Assembly (NCBI RefSeq): GCF_900142195.1
Contig: NZ_FRAB01000006.1
Span: 124,001 to 188,000, forward strand
DNA from: Paraburkholderia terricola
GTDB lineage: Bacteria > Pseudomonadota > Gammaproteobacteria > Burkholderiales > Burkholderiaceae
Reading direction: 5' to 3'
Length of the DNA stretch: 64,000 nt
The position numbers and the translations under genes were made by a program. Below the pieces are notes generated by a model that searched no databases, was not told the origin of the DNA, and worked only from the letters and a program-made list of their open reading frames with translations. Below are positions 19,501 to 26,562 of this stretch, one piece after another. Positions within the stretch are counted from its first letter, which is position 1; every line of letters starts with the position of its first letter.

Positions 19501-20664
19501 ATCTTCGAAGATGACAATCGACGAGGTGAGACCGCCGATTCGCGAGACCATTGCATCGAGGCGGCTACGCGTTTCCTCGGAGTCGCTGTTTCGAAAATCG
19601 ACTATTACGAACTCATTTGCCAACTTTCTCGCAACCGCGCGTGCCACCGAGGACTTACCGAGACCGCTCGCACCAGTGACAATGCTAGTACCGAGCCGAC
19701 GCAGCCGGTCGGCAATGTCAGCCTCGATTGCCGTGCGCGGCACCATGTCCCTGGCCAGCGGTAACGCGTTGCCGGCGACGAGCCAACCTGGCTCCGCGAC
19801 GGCGACAGGTAGACTTGCGCCAAGGCCTGCCAATGCAGAAGTTGTTAGGCCGGACGAAATCAAAGCCAGCATGTCGGCCATTGCTCGGGGAACAAAAATC
19901 CGAGTAGCTTGGTCGACGGCGAGATAAAGGTCTGCTCGCGTTAGGACGCGGTCGGTCGAATTTTTGGCAATGCTTTTCTCAAGCACTCGGTAGATCAGCA
20001 CGTCCGCAATGCGCGTCGCCTCGGGCGCAGCAAGGCCGAAGACATCGCGTCCGACCACAACCAGCCTTAGCTCGAATTCCTTGCGAAGCGAAGCGAGGTC
20101 GGGCTTGCCACAATCCCAATGGATTTTGCGGAGCATATCGCTGCGAAGAGCCTCGTCCTCCCGGTCCTTCACGAATTTCTGGACCGCCGCCGAGAACTTG
20201 TCGCTTTCCAATATCGAGCGAAGCGGCCCAACATCAGCACCGGTGGCCGCATTGCGCCAATACGCAAGACCGGCCATCCCACCCGGACGCTCGTCTACCG
20301 CTCTTTCCGTCCCAATCTCAGAAGTCGTGAAATACCGAAGCTGCACATCCACATTAGGATTGCCGGCTGTCAACGACACGAAATCCGAAACCGCGTCCCG
20401 AACGCTACCGGTATTGAGCGTGACAGTCCCCGAGGCTTCCGTATCTTTGACCTGTACGGCTTCGATCGCTTGATGGACGACGACCGCGTAATCTTCCGCT
20501 ACTTCCAGATAGAGCCGGCCACCTTCAACGAGGTCGAGCCAAGCGAGTGCCGCTGCCGTTACCTGATAGGCATACCCGCGAAGTGAATCGACAGCCTGCC
20601 GGGCAGCATCGCCGATGCGGCACCAACCCGTCATTTCCAGCAGTGAAAAGTTCATTTTGTTCAT
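16567..20664 (-). CDS. Avs-like STAND NTPase with N-terminal Cap4-like nuclease domain
   Basis: The 1365-residue protein has three parts. Residues 20-125 resemble the Cap4/DUF4297 nuclease: 'LRGYAYQ' at 28-34, then acidic E54 and D58, then Q71-V-K73, a PD-(D/E)XK-type active site. Residues 300-430 form a P-loop NTPase with Walker A GASGLGKS at 331-338 and Walker B IVIFED at 383-388 followed by LNHF, as in STAND proteins. The remaining 900 residues are mostly alpha-helical with tetratricopeptide-like stretches around 850-1000 ('ALKVLDEAVEAFGDD', 'KVYWRAQDHERALAILRDI'), a likely sensor. Antiviral STAND proteins detect phage proteins, oligomerise and cut DNA. The role here is inferred from architecture. 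The gene stands alone in a lower-GC island beside IS debris. The first ATG is used; an internal ATG at residue 11 is possible. Confidence 0.8.
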   Translation of the reverse strand: MNKMNFSLLEMTGWCRIGDAARQAVDSLRGYAYQVTAAALAWLDLVEGGRLYLEVAEDYAVVVHQAIEAVQVKDTEASGTVTLNTGSVRDAVSDFVSLTAGNPNVDVQLRYFTTSEIGTERAVDERPGGMAGLAYWRNAATGADVGPLRSILESDKFSAAVQKFVKDREDEALRSDMLRKIHWDCGKPDLASLRKEFELRLVVVGRDVFGLAAPEATRIADVLIYRVLEKSIAKNSTDRVLTRADLYLAVDQATRIFVPRAMADMLALISSGLTTSALAGLGASLPVAVAEPGWLVAGNALPLARDMVPRTAIEADIADRLRRLGTSIVTGASGLGKSSVARAVARKLANEFVIVDFRNSDSEETRSRLDAMVSRIGGLTSSIVIFEDLNHFNDPLVAPSMARVLEALRRRDRAAIVTCYLPPTARALSTAGLNVGCRVECRYFTEGEAAELVTVHGGDPKVWGRLSYVTGAFGHPQLVHAFISGMAARGWPRSEVMDIVGAGLSTGDIDAEREAARRTLVSVLPENTRNLLYRLSLTIGRFDRAMALTVANAPPPLARAGECIDALIGPWLETVGRDSYRVSPLAARSGQGMMSSAEQASIHSAIATQFMASGTINGDDVDVIILHAMLGKNERVLFVLAHSILMSDERTIGLLADNLTTFKLLRTDTPIYPDNLRVSGMLRIAQFKILVAAEETDKIAECVHALFSETEQQPDGEMRHAFRAMSFAVVLGTMGIANYLDNWLDLLQQFQAITEADEFLSGLQNNFEAKGQQSSNLFGLLFAIGSASPSTVAKLESVINQLDEVEPARRTLYLNAIGEVAPDYSVFINSAWTVECRHDALNATDAAECYRRMAIKTVPWATRPITIQCWVAQSVMLDEYANDREGALKVLDEAVEAFGDDVLLSRARAKVYWRAQDHERALAILRDIADEVGRDNHVERAFALREAAISAAKCSEWAQAEKWFLESKEAAAQCQLPDMTVMSVGLGADAAVAALQIEQIKRALTGLRDALTALVGIDPASSLRAAYCHHVVRHTVLWAQARIDRNKVKIDGEPIAIAPGCCSNHEPQKAVTERPLGPLDLAWYMLAGCEVTSGENAGIADNLYNRLTGGPIPVMEVDLRARSVTRDITDLNAVGFARHLWSYVEAIAHLSQQAQRMRATFDILEPARGAIPPVPRTDLSAPLVSAITSDAVFAYLIAAACKHSAEVLSDLGATLKAEFGGDVAGAALARANTTLQLPAASSFEDALIDSVRSFRSDTHPTPQAYGLAVIRFVLQASRSNFKSYLIAVIASWQRKAWKRIVGSETFRLSRPQTTVPAIEAALAIADDDERFLCILCPTVASAIGVTLSPEIHAEFAKLAAIPSVA

Positions 20665-21430
20665 CGTTGCTATTTCACTCAGTCGGCACGACCGTTGCGG
20701 TTCGGCCGGACGGCGAATATGCGATGGTCAATGTTTTTGAGTTTAGCACCGGGCCAAGAAGTTCCTCTGGCGGATCGATTGGGGTGATCGACGAGGCATT
20801 GGGCTTTCGCTGGATCGGGCGCTTTTCGCGCCTTGTGCCCCTTCGATATAAGCAAGTTGGATGGCATAGCGGACCCTCTTCACGACAGACCCTCTGTTAC
20901 GAACGGCCAAGATAGCTGACGAGGCAACGCCTGCAGGCAGCCCACAAATGACCATTGTTTAGGTAGAAGGGACGCTCGAACGTCGGCATTGGTCCATGGG
21001 CGAATGACCACAGTTGGCCGCCTGCCACCCGATGCCGTCGGCATACATCGCCCGCAATATTCCTTGACCACCATCGCCGGCCGCGCTTAAAGGCCACATC
21101 CCAAGAGCAAAGTGAATGATATGAACGCCCCCACCATCGCTACATGCAGCGTCAGCGGTACATCGGTGGCCAGCGATGGCTACCGAATAGAAATCGGTGA
21201 CCATTGGCCTACTTAGCCGGAGGATCCATCATGACGCATACGATCGTGGGTGAGTGGACATCGCAACAAACGTAATGCGGGTGCACCGGGTCGCTCCAGA
21301 AACCGGCGAGATCGTGAACAAGCCTGTCAAACGGCTGTGTTTCTCGAATATTTCGCCAATCGCCATCCTTGTCCTATCGATATGGAGTCTTGTGGCGTAT
21401 CCCGACACCGGGCGCGGCGATTGATGGGGT
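20665..21430. other. Intergenic island DNA, no recognisable gene
   Basis: These 766 bases separate the STAND gene from the IS remnant. Short open frames exist on both strands, none longer than about 90 codons and none resembling a family I know. The first 100 bases should contain the promoter of the STAND gene; on the reverse strand a TTGACC hexamer lies near 20725-20740, but I see no matching -10. The base composition is more mixed than that of the metabolic regions, in keeping with acquired DNA. Confidence 0.5.
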
Positions 21431-21595
21431 GCGGCAAAAATCCTGAACTGATTTTGTGCCGCAATTCCGAGACTCTCCCGGTATTCGAGCTGGCCGAGTG
21501 AGTCAGGCGAGACCTTGATCCTCTTGGTGTTATACCCGCGGATGTAAGGGTCAACTACCGCAATGAATTGCGGGGGGCGGACGAAATCTTGGACA
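21431..21595 (-). mobile_element. IS3-family transposase relic
   Basis: A reverse-strand frame from about 21567 to 21457 reads 'FIAVVDPYIRGYNTKRIKV' and 'SLGQLEYRESLGIAA', the C-terminus of IS3/IS150-type OrfB transposases (consensus YI-x-YN-x-KRI followed by SP-x-x-YR). The rest of the transposase is missing. Directly upstream, at 21577-21595, is TGTCCAAGATTTCGTCCGC on the reverse strand, which looks like an IS end. A partly matching inverted copy (GATTTTGTGCCGC at 21450-21462) lies at the other side, and 21431-21462 can fold as an imperfect hairpin. The element appears to be an internally deleted insertion sequence. Confidence 0.65.
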
Positions 21596-21596
21596 G

Positions 21597-23417
21597 TCAC
21601 TCTGCCTTTGTCGAAACCTCGATTGACGTTCCGCCCGAGCCTGTGATGAGTCTGAATCGAGGTGGCCGGCCGTACGGCGTCTGCACGAAATGGCCGGCGT
21701 CAGCTCCCGCCACGGAGACGCGCAAACGACTACCTTTCGCCAGTGTCCACGCAACAGGCAGTAACGGCACGACGTAGTCGTCGACCACGTTCTTTTCGAC
21801 AGGCGCGGAGTCCCGACGGTGATGCGTCCGGAACGGCCACGTCGTGAGGTAATTCGCTGGCGCAGGAGCGACCTTTCTGTGAATCGCTCTCAGCATGCCT
21901 TCGGTGATGTAGTAAACCGAACCGTCCCCGGCGACCTCGGAGAGATACACGAATATGGACGCATCGCCTTCATTGATAGCCATTCTCAGCTTCGCTACGG
22001 CGTGCCCAATTATGGAAAGGGGCTCGTCGAGCACTGCGGTATCGTAGTTCAACATCCGGGAGCAGTGCTCACTCCAGTCCGGGTAGTAGTCAACAATTCC
22101 CGCCGCGCCCAGGCGCTCGTAGCGGGTGTTTGCGCCCGTAGTTGTAGAGAAGTCGACCTGATACGTGTCGACGCTCTCTTCGGCCGGCGCGCTGGTGAGA
22201 AGTCTGCCCGCGGTCGGGAAAAGCGTGATTGTGTGTTCAGTTGGCGGCCAGGTTGGAGCGCTTTCCCACTTCTCTGCGTGGATGTTGAAGTAGTGCACAG
22301 GCGCTTCCCGGCTGAGACCCGTATCCCTGCCGGCGAGATGTTCATCGAAGAAGCGAAGCAATTCGGCCAGCAGGTTGTATTGAGGCGCGGCCTCCTCACG
22401 CCACGGGGAGACGTTCGTCCGGGCTCCGTGGTCCCACGCTCCAAGCAGAAGCCTGTCACGCGTGTTGTGTCTGGTCAGAAACCGGGTAATCGCTCCATTG
22501 CTGTATCCGGCGCCATCGAACCATCCCGATACCGAGTAGATGGGAACATCCTGCGGCACCTGGTCGAGGTAGTGATACGGGCTGCACACGGCAAGATTGA
22601 ATAATGGGTCGTGCAGCATTCCCTCGTCGCGGAACGTAAATTCAGCCGCCGCATCGTGCAGACTGAAATTGTTCGAATGCTCGCCAATCGCCGCAGCGAG
22701 CAGGGACCGGTCAATATCCACGTCCACGGGATGTGGCCCTCGCAGGCCGGGGTCTGCGTAGTACGAAAATGCGCCAAGCAGGTCGCGCCGGTCGTGGTCC
22801 ATGGCAAGCATCAGGCGGTCATAGGCGCCGGTCCAGACCTTCGAGAGCAGACCACCTGGATAGAGCTGCTCACTATAGATGTCGGACACAGCGAATAGCG
22901 GCGCAATCGCCTTCACGGCCGGATGACCGGTACTTGCCAGGAAACAGGCAGCAGCGCCGACGTACGAGATGCCAGTCGAGCCGAGCACCCCATCGGACCA
23001 CTGCTGTCCAATCGCCCATTCCGCGACCTCTCTGTAGTCATCCCGCTCAGTTGGGGAGCGCAGGGCATCGCGCGTACCAAAACTGGCGCCTGTGCCACGG
23101 ACGTCGACCACGACCACGACATAGCCTCGCGGAACAAAGAAGTCACGGTATCGGGCTGCGGCGGGCGCAGCTTCCGCGACATCGCCATGAGTCGCGAATC
23201 GCCGGTAGTAAGGCGTAAAGATAAGGAGGGCGGGGAATCGTTCTGCAGCGTGTTCGCCTTGTGGCACATAGATGTCCGCTGCCAGCCGGCAGCCGTCACG
23301 CATCGTGATGTATTGCGACAGCGGCGCAGCCGGAAGGTCGAATATCTCAGGGCGTGACGCCAGATACTGGCTCGGCGGCACCACCCATGCTGTGCCCTTG
23401 TCGTCGCGGTCAGACAT
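21597..23417 (-). CDS. CocE/NonD-family alpha/beta hydrolase
   Basis: The 606-residue protein combines an alpha/beta hydrolase domain with a C-terminal jelly-roll, as in cocaine esterase and X-Pro dipeptidyl peptidase. The catalytic triad is probably Ser151 (in GISYVG), Asp301 (SGWFDG) and His330 (AWDHGA). 'PYYRRFATHGD' and 'VVVDVRGTGAS' form the oxyanion side of the fold. Family members hydrolyse esters or amides, and many act on xenobiotic or antibiotic substrates. It is the last gene of a reverse operon after an MFS importer and a GAF protein. The stop codon is immediately followed by the relic IS end, so the IS inserted right behind this gene. Confidence 0.9.
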   Translation of the reverse strand: MSDRDDKGTAWVVPPSQYLASRPEIFDLPAAPLSQYITMRDGCRLAADIYVPQGEHAAERFPALLIFTPYYRRFATHGDVAEAAPAAARYRDFFVPRGYVVVVVDVRGTGASFGTRDALRSPTERDDYREVAEWAIGQQWSDGVLGSTGISYVGAAACFLASTGHPAVKAIAPLFAVSDIYSEQLYPGGLLSKVWTGAYDRLMLAMDHDRRDLLGAFSYYADPGLRGPHPVDVDIDRSLLAAAIGEHSNNFSLHDAAAEFTFRDEGMLHDPLFNLAVCSPYHYLDQVPQDVPIYSVSGWFDGAGYSNGAITRFLTRHNTRDRLLLGAWDHGARTNVSPWREEAAPQYNLLAELLRFFDEHLAGRDTGLSREAPVHYFNIHAEKWESAPTWPPTEHTITLFPTAGRLLTSAPAEESVDTYQVDFSTTTGANTRYERLGAAGIVDYYPDWSEHCSRMLNYDTAVLDEPLSIIGHAVAKLRMAINEGDASIFVYLSEVAGDGSVYYITEGMLRAIHRKVAPAPANYLTTWPFRTHHRRDSAPVEKNVVDDYVVPLLPVAWTLAKGSRLRVSVAGADAGHFVQTPYGRPPRFRLITGSGGTSIEVSTKAE

Positions 23418-23429
23418 GTCGGTTTCCTG

Positions 23430-23960
23430 TTAGAAGGTACGAGTGTTATTGACGTTGTCCGGACAGTTGGGTGTGTCAAGCAGCAACGCCGGAAGAGCGG
23501 CATGAGCCAGGCAACGGACCAGGTCGACGTGATGGTCGTCGTAGAATCCTTCGTCATGGAGAAGGTTCACGGTCGCTACGACCTGTTGCCGCCAACGTAC
23601 CGGGAAATTCAGGATGCTTCCGCACCCAGCGGCGAAGATGGTGTCCGCGTCGGGATAGTTCGCGAGAATGTCGTTCCTCGACCTGCCAACGAACGGCTCA
23701 CCGGTGCCAAGGACGGCACGCAGTCGAGGCGCCTGCGCGATGGACTTGTGCCCTCCGACCGGATATCTGTCGCCCATATTGCTGAATGCCCGCGTGACCG
23801 TGCCGCGTCGTTCGTTGACTGTCAGGACTGTCAGAAGCTTCCGGCCAACGAGGCTGTTCACCGCGCTGTCAAGCGCTTGCAGGGTGGCGCGCGGTTGTTC
23901 GACGCATGCGTGAGCCGACGCAATACCCGCCAGTTCCGCGAGTAGTTTTTCCGGCGTCAT
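23430..23960 (-). CDS. GAF-domain protein
   Basis: The 176-residue protein is a stand-alone GAF domain, recognised by 'TVLTVNERRGTVTRAFSN', 'YPVGGHKSIA', 'PFVGRSRNDILANYPDADTIFAAGCGSILNFPV' and 'QVVATVNLLHDEGFYDDHHVDLV'. No output domain is attached. Similar small GAF proteins sit in degradative operons of Burkholderiales, but their function is not established. The start overlaps the stop of the MFS gene (ATGA) and the hydrolase gene follows 12 bases later, so all three are cotranslated. It may bind a pathway ligand. Confidence 0.85.
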   Translation of the reverse strand: MTPEKLLAELAGIASAHACVEQPRATLQALDSAVNSLVGRKLLTVLTVNERRGTVTRAFSNMGDRYPVGGHKSIAQAPRLRAVLGTGEPFVGRSRNDILANYPDADTIFAAGCGSILNFPVRWRQQVVATVNLLHDEGFYDDHHVDLVRCLAHAALPALLLDTPNCPDNVNNTRTF

Positions 23961-25366
23961 GCGTCGCCTCGGCGCACGTCTGCGAGCAACCCGCCCGGTG
24001 CCGGAGTGCCATCCCCGTGGGAGATTTCTTCAAGTGCCAGGCCTCGCGTTGGAACACCGAACACCAGCACGGTTAGCGCTCCAACGAGCAGTACGCAGGT
24101 CGTGACACCGAACACGCCGGCGAATCCGAGTACCGGATACATCATCCCGACCATGATGGGTGAGATGATGGCGCCAATGCGCCCGAAAGACGATGACGTA
24201 CCCACGCCGGTTGCCCGAAGATAGGTCGGGAAAATCTCCGGCGTGTAGGCATAGATACCGCCGAACGTGCCGTTCATAAAGAACGATAGACAGATACCCG
24301 CGCAGGCAATCTGCCAGGGGGCGTTGGCAAATGCCATCCCAACGGCAGAGACGCCGCCGAGGACCATGTACCCCGCAATCGTGGCCTGTCTGCCAAAGCG
24401 TTCGTTGAGATATGCGGCCGACAGGTAGCCTGGAATCTGGGCGATATACATCAGCAGCGAGAATCCGAAGCTTCTGGTAATCGTCATGCCGTGCTGGACC
24501 AGCAGGCTGGGAATCCAGGTGAAGAAAGCGTAGTAACTGAAGGCGATGGCAAACCACATCGTCCACGACATTGCGGTCGTGCGCCGAAGCTTCCTGGACC
24601 AGATTGCTGCGAGGTTGCCAAAGAACGATGCCTGGACCGTGGGGGCTGCCGGCTTGAGGATGGATTCGGGCACCGGCTCGAACGAGCGCCCCTCTTTCAG
24701 CACCTGCGCCTCAATCCTGTCGAGAGTGGCGTTCGCTTCCTGGAGCCGACCGCGGCTCTCGAGCCACCGGGGCGATTCGGGAAGCGCGCGGCGCCACCAC
24801 AGCAGAATGAAGATAGGCAGCGAGGTAATGACAACGACCACGCGCCAGCCATTCTCCATGTGAGGGATTATCAGGTTGCCCAGAATTGCCGAAATGACAT
24901 ATCCAATGGCAAAAAATCCGGCGAGCGCCCCGGTGAACGCGCCGCGATACTTGCGGGCGACGAATTCGGAAAGAAACGGCGCAACGATAGCGCTTTCGGC
25001 GCCAGCACCGAAGCCCGCAAAAATCCGGATCGCGTAGAACGCCTGCCAGTGGTCCACCTGCGAACTTATTAGCGACGCAACGCAGAAGATGACGAGCGCG
25101 GTCATCATCACAAACCGTCTGCCGAGCAGGTCACCGCACAGCCCCGCCAGCAGCGCGCCGAAGAAGAAGCCCGTGTACGTACTGCTGGCAATCAGCCCGG
25201 TCTGGAAGGACGATAGCGACCATGCCTTGCTAATGGCAGGAAGAACGAACGCCATTGATGACGAGTCCATCGCATCAAAGGTATAGCCGAGTCCTCCCAT
25301 GAAAAGCAGCTTTTTGTGAAAGCCGCAGAATGGTAAACGCTCGAGTCGCGCTGCGACGTTGGACAT
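23957..25366 (-). CDS. MFS transporter, aromatic-acid/metabolite:H+ symporter type
   Basis: The 469-residue protein has 12 predicted membrane spans and the MFS signature loop between spans 2 and 3 (LLAGLCGDLLGRRFV). The N-terminus 'FHKKLLFMGGLGYTFDAMDSSSMAFVLPAI' resembles the AAHS/sugar-acid symporters that keep an acidic residue in the first span. GGAGATGAGG lies just before the ATG. It heads the reverse operon with the GAF protein and the CocE-like hydrolase and is divergent from a LysR gene, so it probably imports the ester or amide substrate of that hydrolase. Confidence 0.88.
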   Translation of the reverse strand: MSNVAARLERLPFCGFHKKLLFMGGLGYTFDAMDSSSMAFVLPAISKAWSLSSFQTGLIASSTYTGFFFGALLAGLCGDLLGRRFVMMTALVIFCVASLISSQVDHWQAFYAIRIFAGFGAGAESAIVAPFLSEFVARKYRGAFTGALAGFFAIGYVISAILGNLIIPHMENGWRVVVVITSLPIFILLWWRRALPESPRWLESRGRLQEANATLDRIEAQVLKEGRSFEPVPESILKPAAPTVQASFFGNLAAIWSRKLRRTTAMSWTMWFAIAFSYYAFFTWIPSLLVQHGMTITRSFGFSLLMYIAQIPGYLSAAYLNERFGRQATIAGYMVLGGVSAVGMAFANAPWQIACAGICLSFFMNGTFGGIYAYTPEIFPTYLRATGVGTSSSFGRIGAIISPIMVGMMYPVLGFAGVFGVTTCVLLVGALTVLVFGVPTRGLALEEISHGDGTPAPGGLLADVRRGDA

Positions 25367-25579
25367 GCCTCATCTCCAGGTACTGCTCGAATCTCCGGGT
25401 GCGCCGGGTCCGAAAGAAATTCCAAAGCGGAAACCCGGCCTTCTCCAGGAAGAAAGAGCTTCCGACGTGTCGCACGGCACTGGTCTCTGCGCGCTTGATG
25501 TCATTAAACGAGGTCGGCTAATATGCGTCAAATGCGAAAAACAATTGTGGTCATGCGAAAATAGTTTAAGGAGAGCCGC

Positions 25580-26509
25580 GTGCTCAACGTGAAGGAACTG
25601 GAAGCCTTCAGGGCGTTCATCGAGTGCGGGTCGGTGACGCTGGCTGCAGACCGGCTGGGTCGAACGCAGCCCCAGGTGGGCAGGCTGCTGACGTCGCTCG
25701 AGGAATCGCTCGGCTTCGCGCTTTTCAGCCGCTCCGGAAAAAGGCTGCGCGCAACACCGGAGGGATGGCGGTTCTACAAGGAAGTGGACCGGGTCATGGG
25801 CGAACTGCAGTCGCTCAGTCGCTCGGCGGAGCAGATTCGCTCCGGTTCTTCTGACCACGTGCGCATCCTCACGGCCCCGCACGTGACAAAAGCGTTGGTC
25901 GCGCCAGCGTTGTCGTCGGTGGCGCGGGAGATACCGAACCTGACAGCCGAGGTTGCGTCTCGCGTGCGGCTCGATATCGAAACGTGGATTACGCAGGAGC
26001 AGTTCGACATTGGCGTTGGGATACTTCCCCTGGACAGCCCGGCGGTCGAGTCCGAACCATTTTTGCGGACATCCGTGGTCGTGGTCATGGCCGCGACGCA
26101 TCCCCTGACCAGGCTGAAGGTCATTCAGCCAAAGCATCTGTACGACACGGCACTGGTGGCGACGCATTCCAGGTCGTTGTTGCGCCAGAGTCTGGACCGG
26201 ATGTTTCGCGAGGAAAAGAGGAAGCCCGACATCCGCTTCGAGGCGACCAACGGACTCATTGCCTGCGAACTAGCGGCGCAAGGTCTCGGCGTCGCTCTGG
26301 CCGACCCGTTCGTCGCGCTTTCGAGTGGAGCGAGCGGCCTCGCGATGAAGCGACTTTCGGTGAAGATTCCGCTTGATTATGGATTTCTTTATCCGGTCGG
26401 TAAAAGTCGCTCGTTCGCCGCCCGTCGGCTGGCCGAAGCGGTAGTGCGGACAGCAAGGGACCGTCTGCCCGAAATTGGAGTGCCGGCGTCCGACTTCGAG
26501 TTCATCTAG
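25580..26509 (+). CDS. LysR-family transcriptional regulator
   Basis: The 309-residue protein has an N-terminal LysR helix-turn-helix ('LEAFRAFIECGSVTLAADRLGRTQPQVGRLLTSLEESLG') and a C-terminal effector domain. It starts with GTG at 25580, preceded by AAGGAG. It is divergent from the MFS/GAF/hydrolase operon with 213 bases between them, the usual arrangement for a LysR regulator and its target. The intergenic segment is AT-rich next to the regulator start. Confidence 0.92.
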   Translation: MLNVKELEAFRAFIECGSVTLAADRLGRTQPQVGRLLTSLEESLGFALFSRSGKRLRATPEGWRFYKEVDRVMGELQSLSRSAEQIRSGSSDHVRILTAPHVTKALVAPALSSVAREIPNLTAEVASRVRLDIETWITQEQFDIGVGILPLDSPAVESEPFLRTSVVVVMAATHPLTRLKVIQPKHLYDTALVATHSRSLLRQSLDRMFREEKRKPDIRFEATNGLIACELAAQGLGVALADPFVALSSGASGLAMKRLSVKIPLDYGFLYPVGKSRSFAARRLAEAVVRTARDRLPEIGVPASDFEFI

Positions 26510-26562
26510 CAGAAAATCGTCGACTCCTGCCTGTCCCACAGCATGCATGGCATGAGCGGTTC

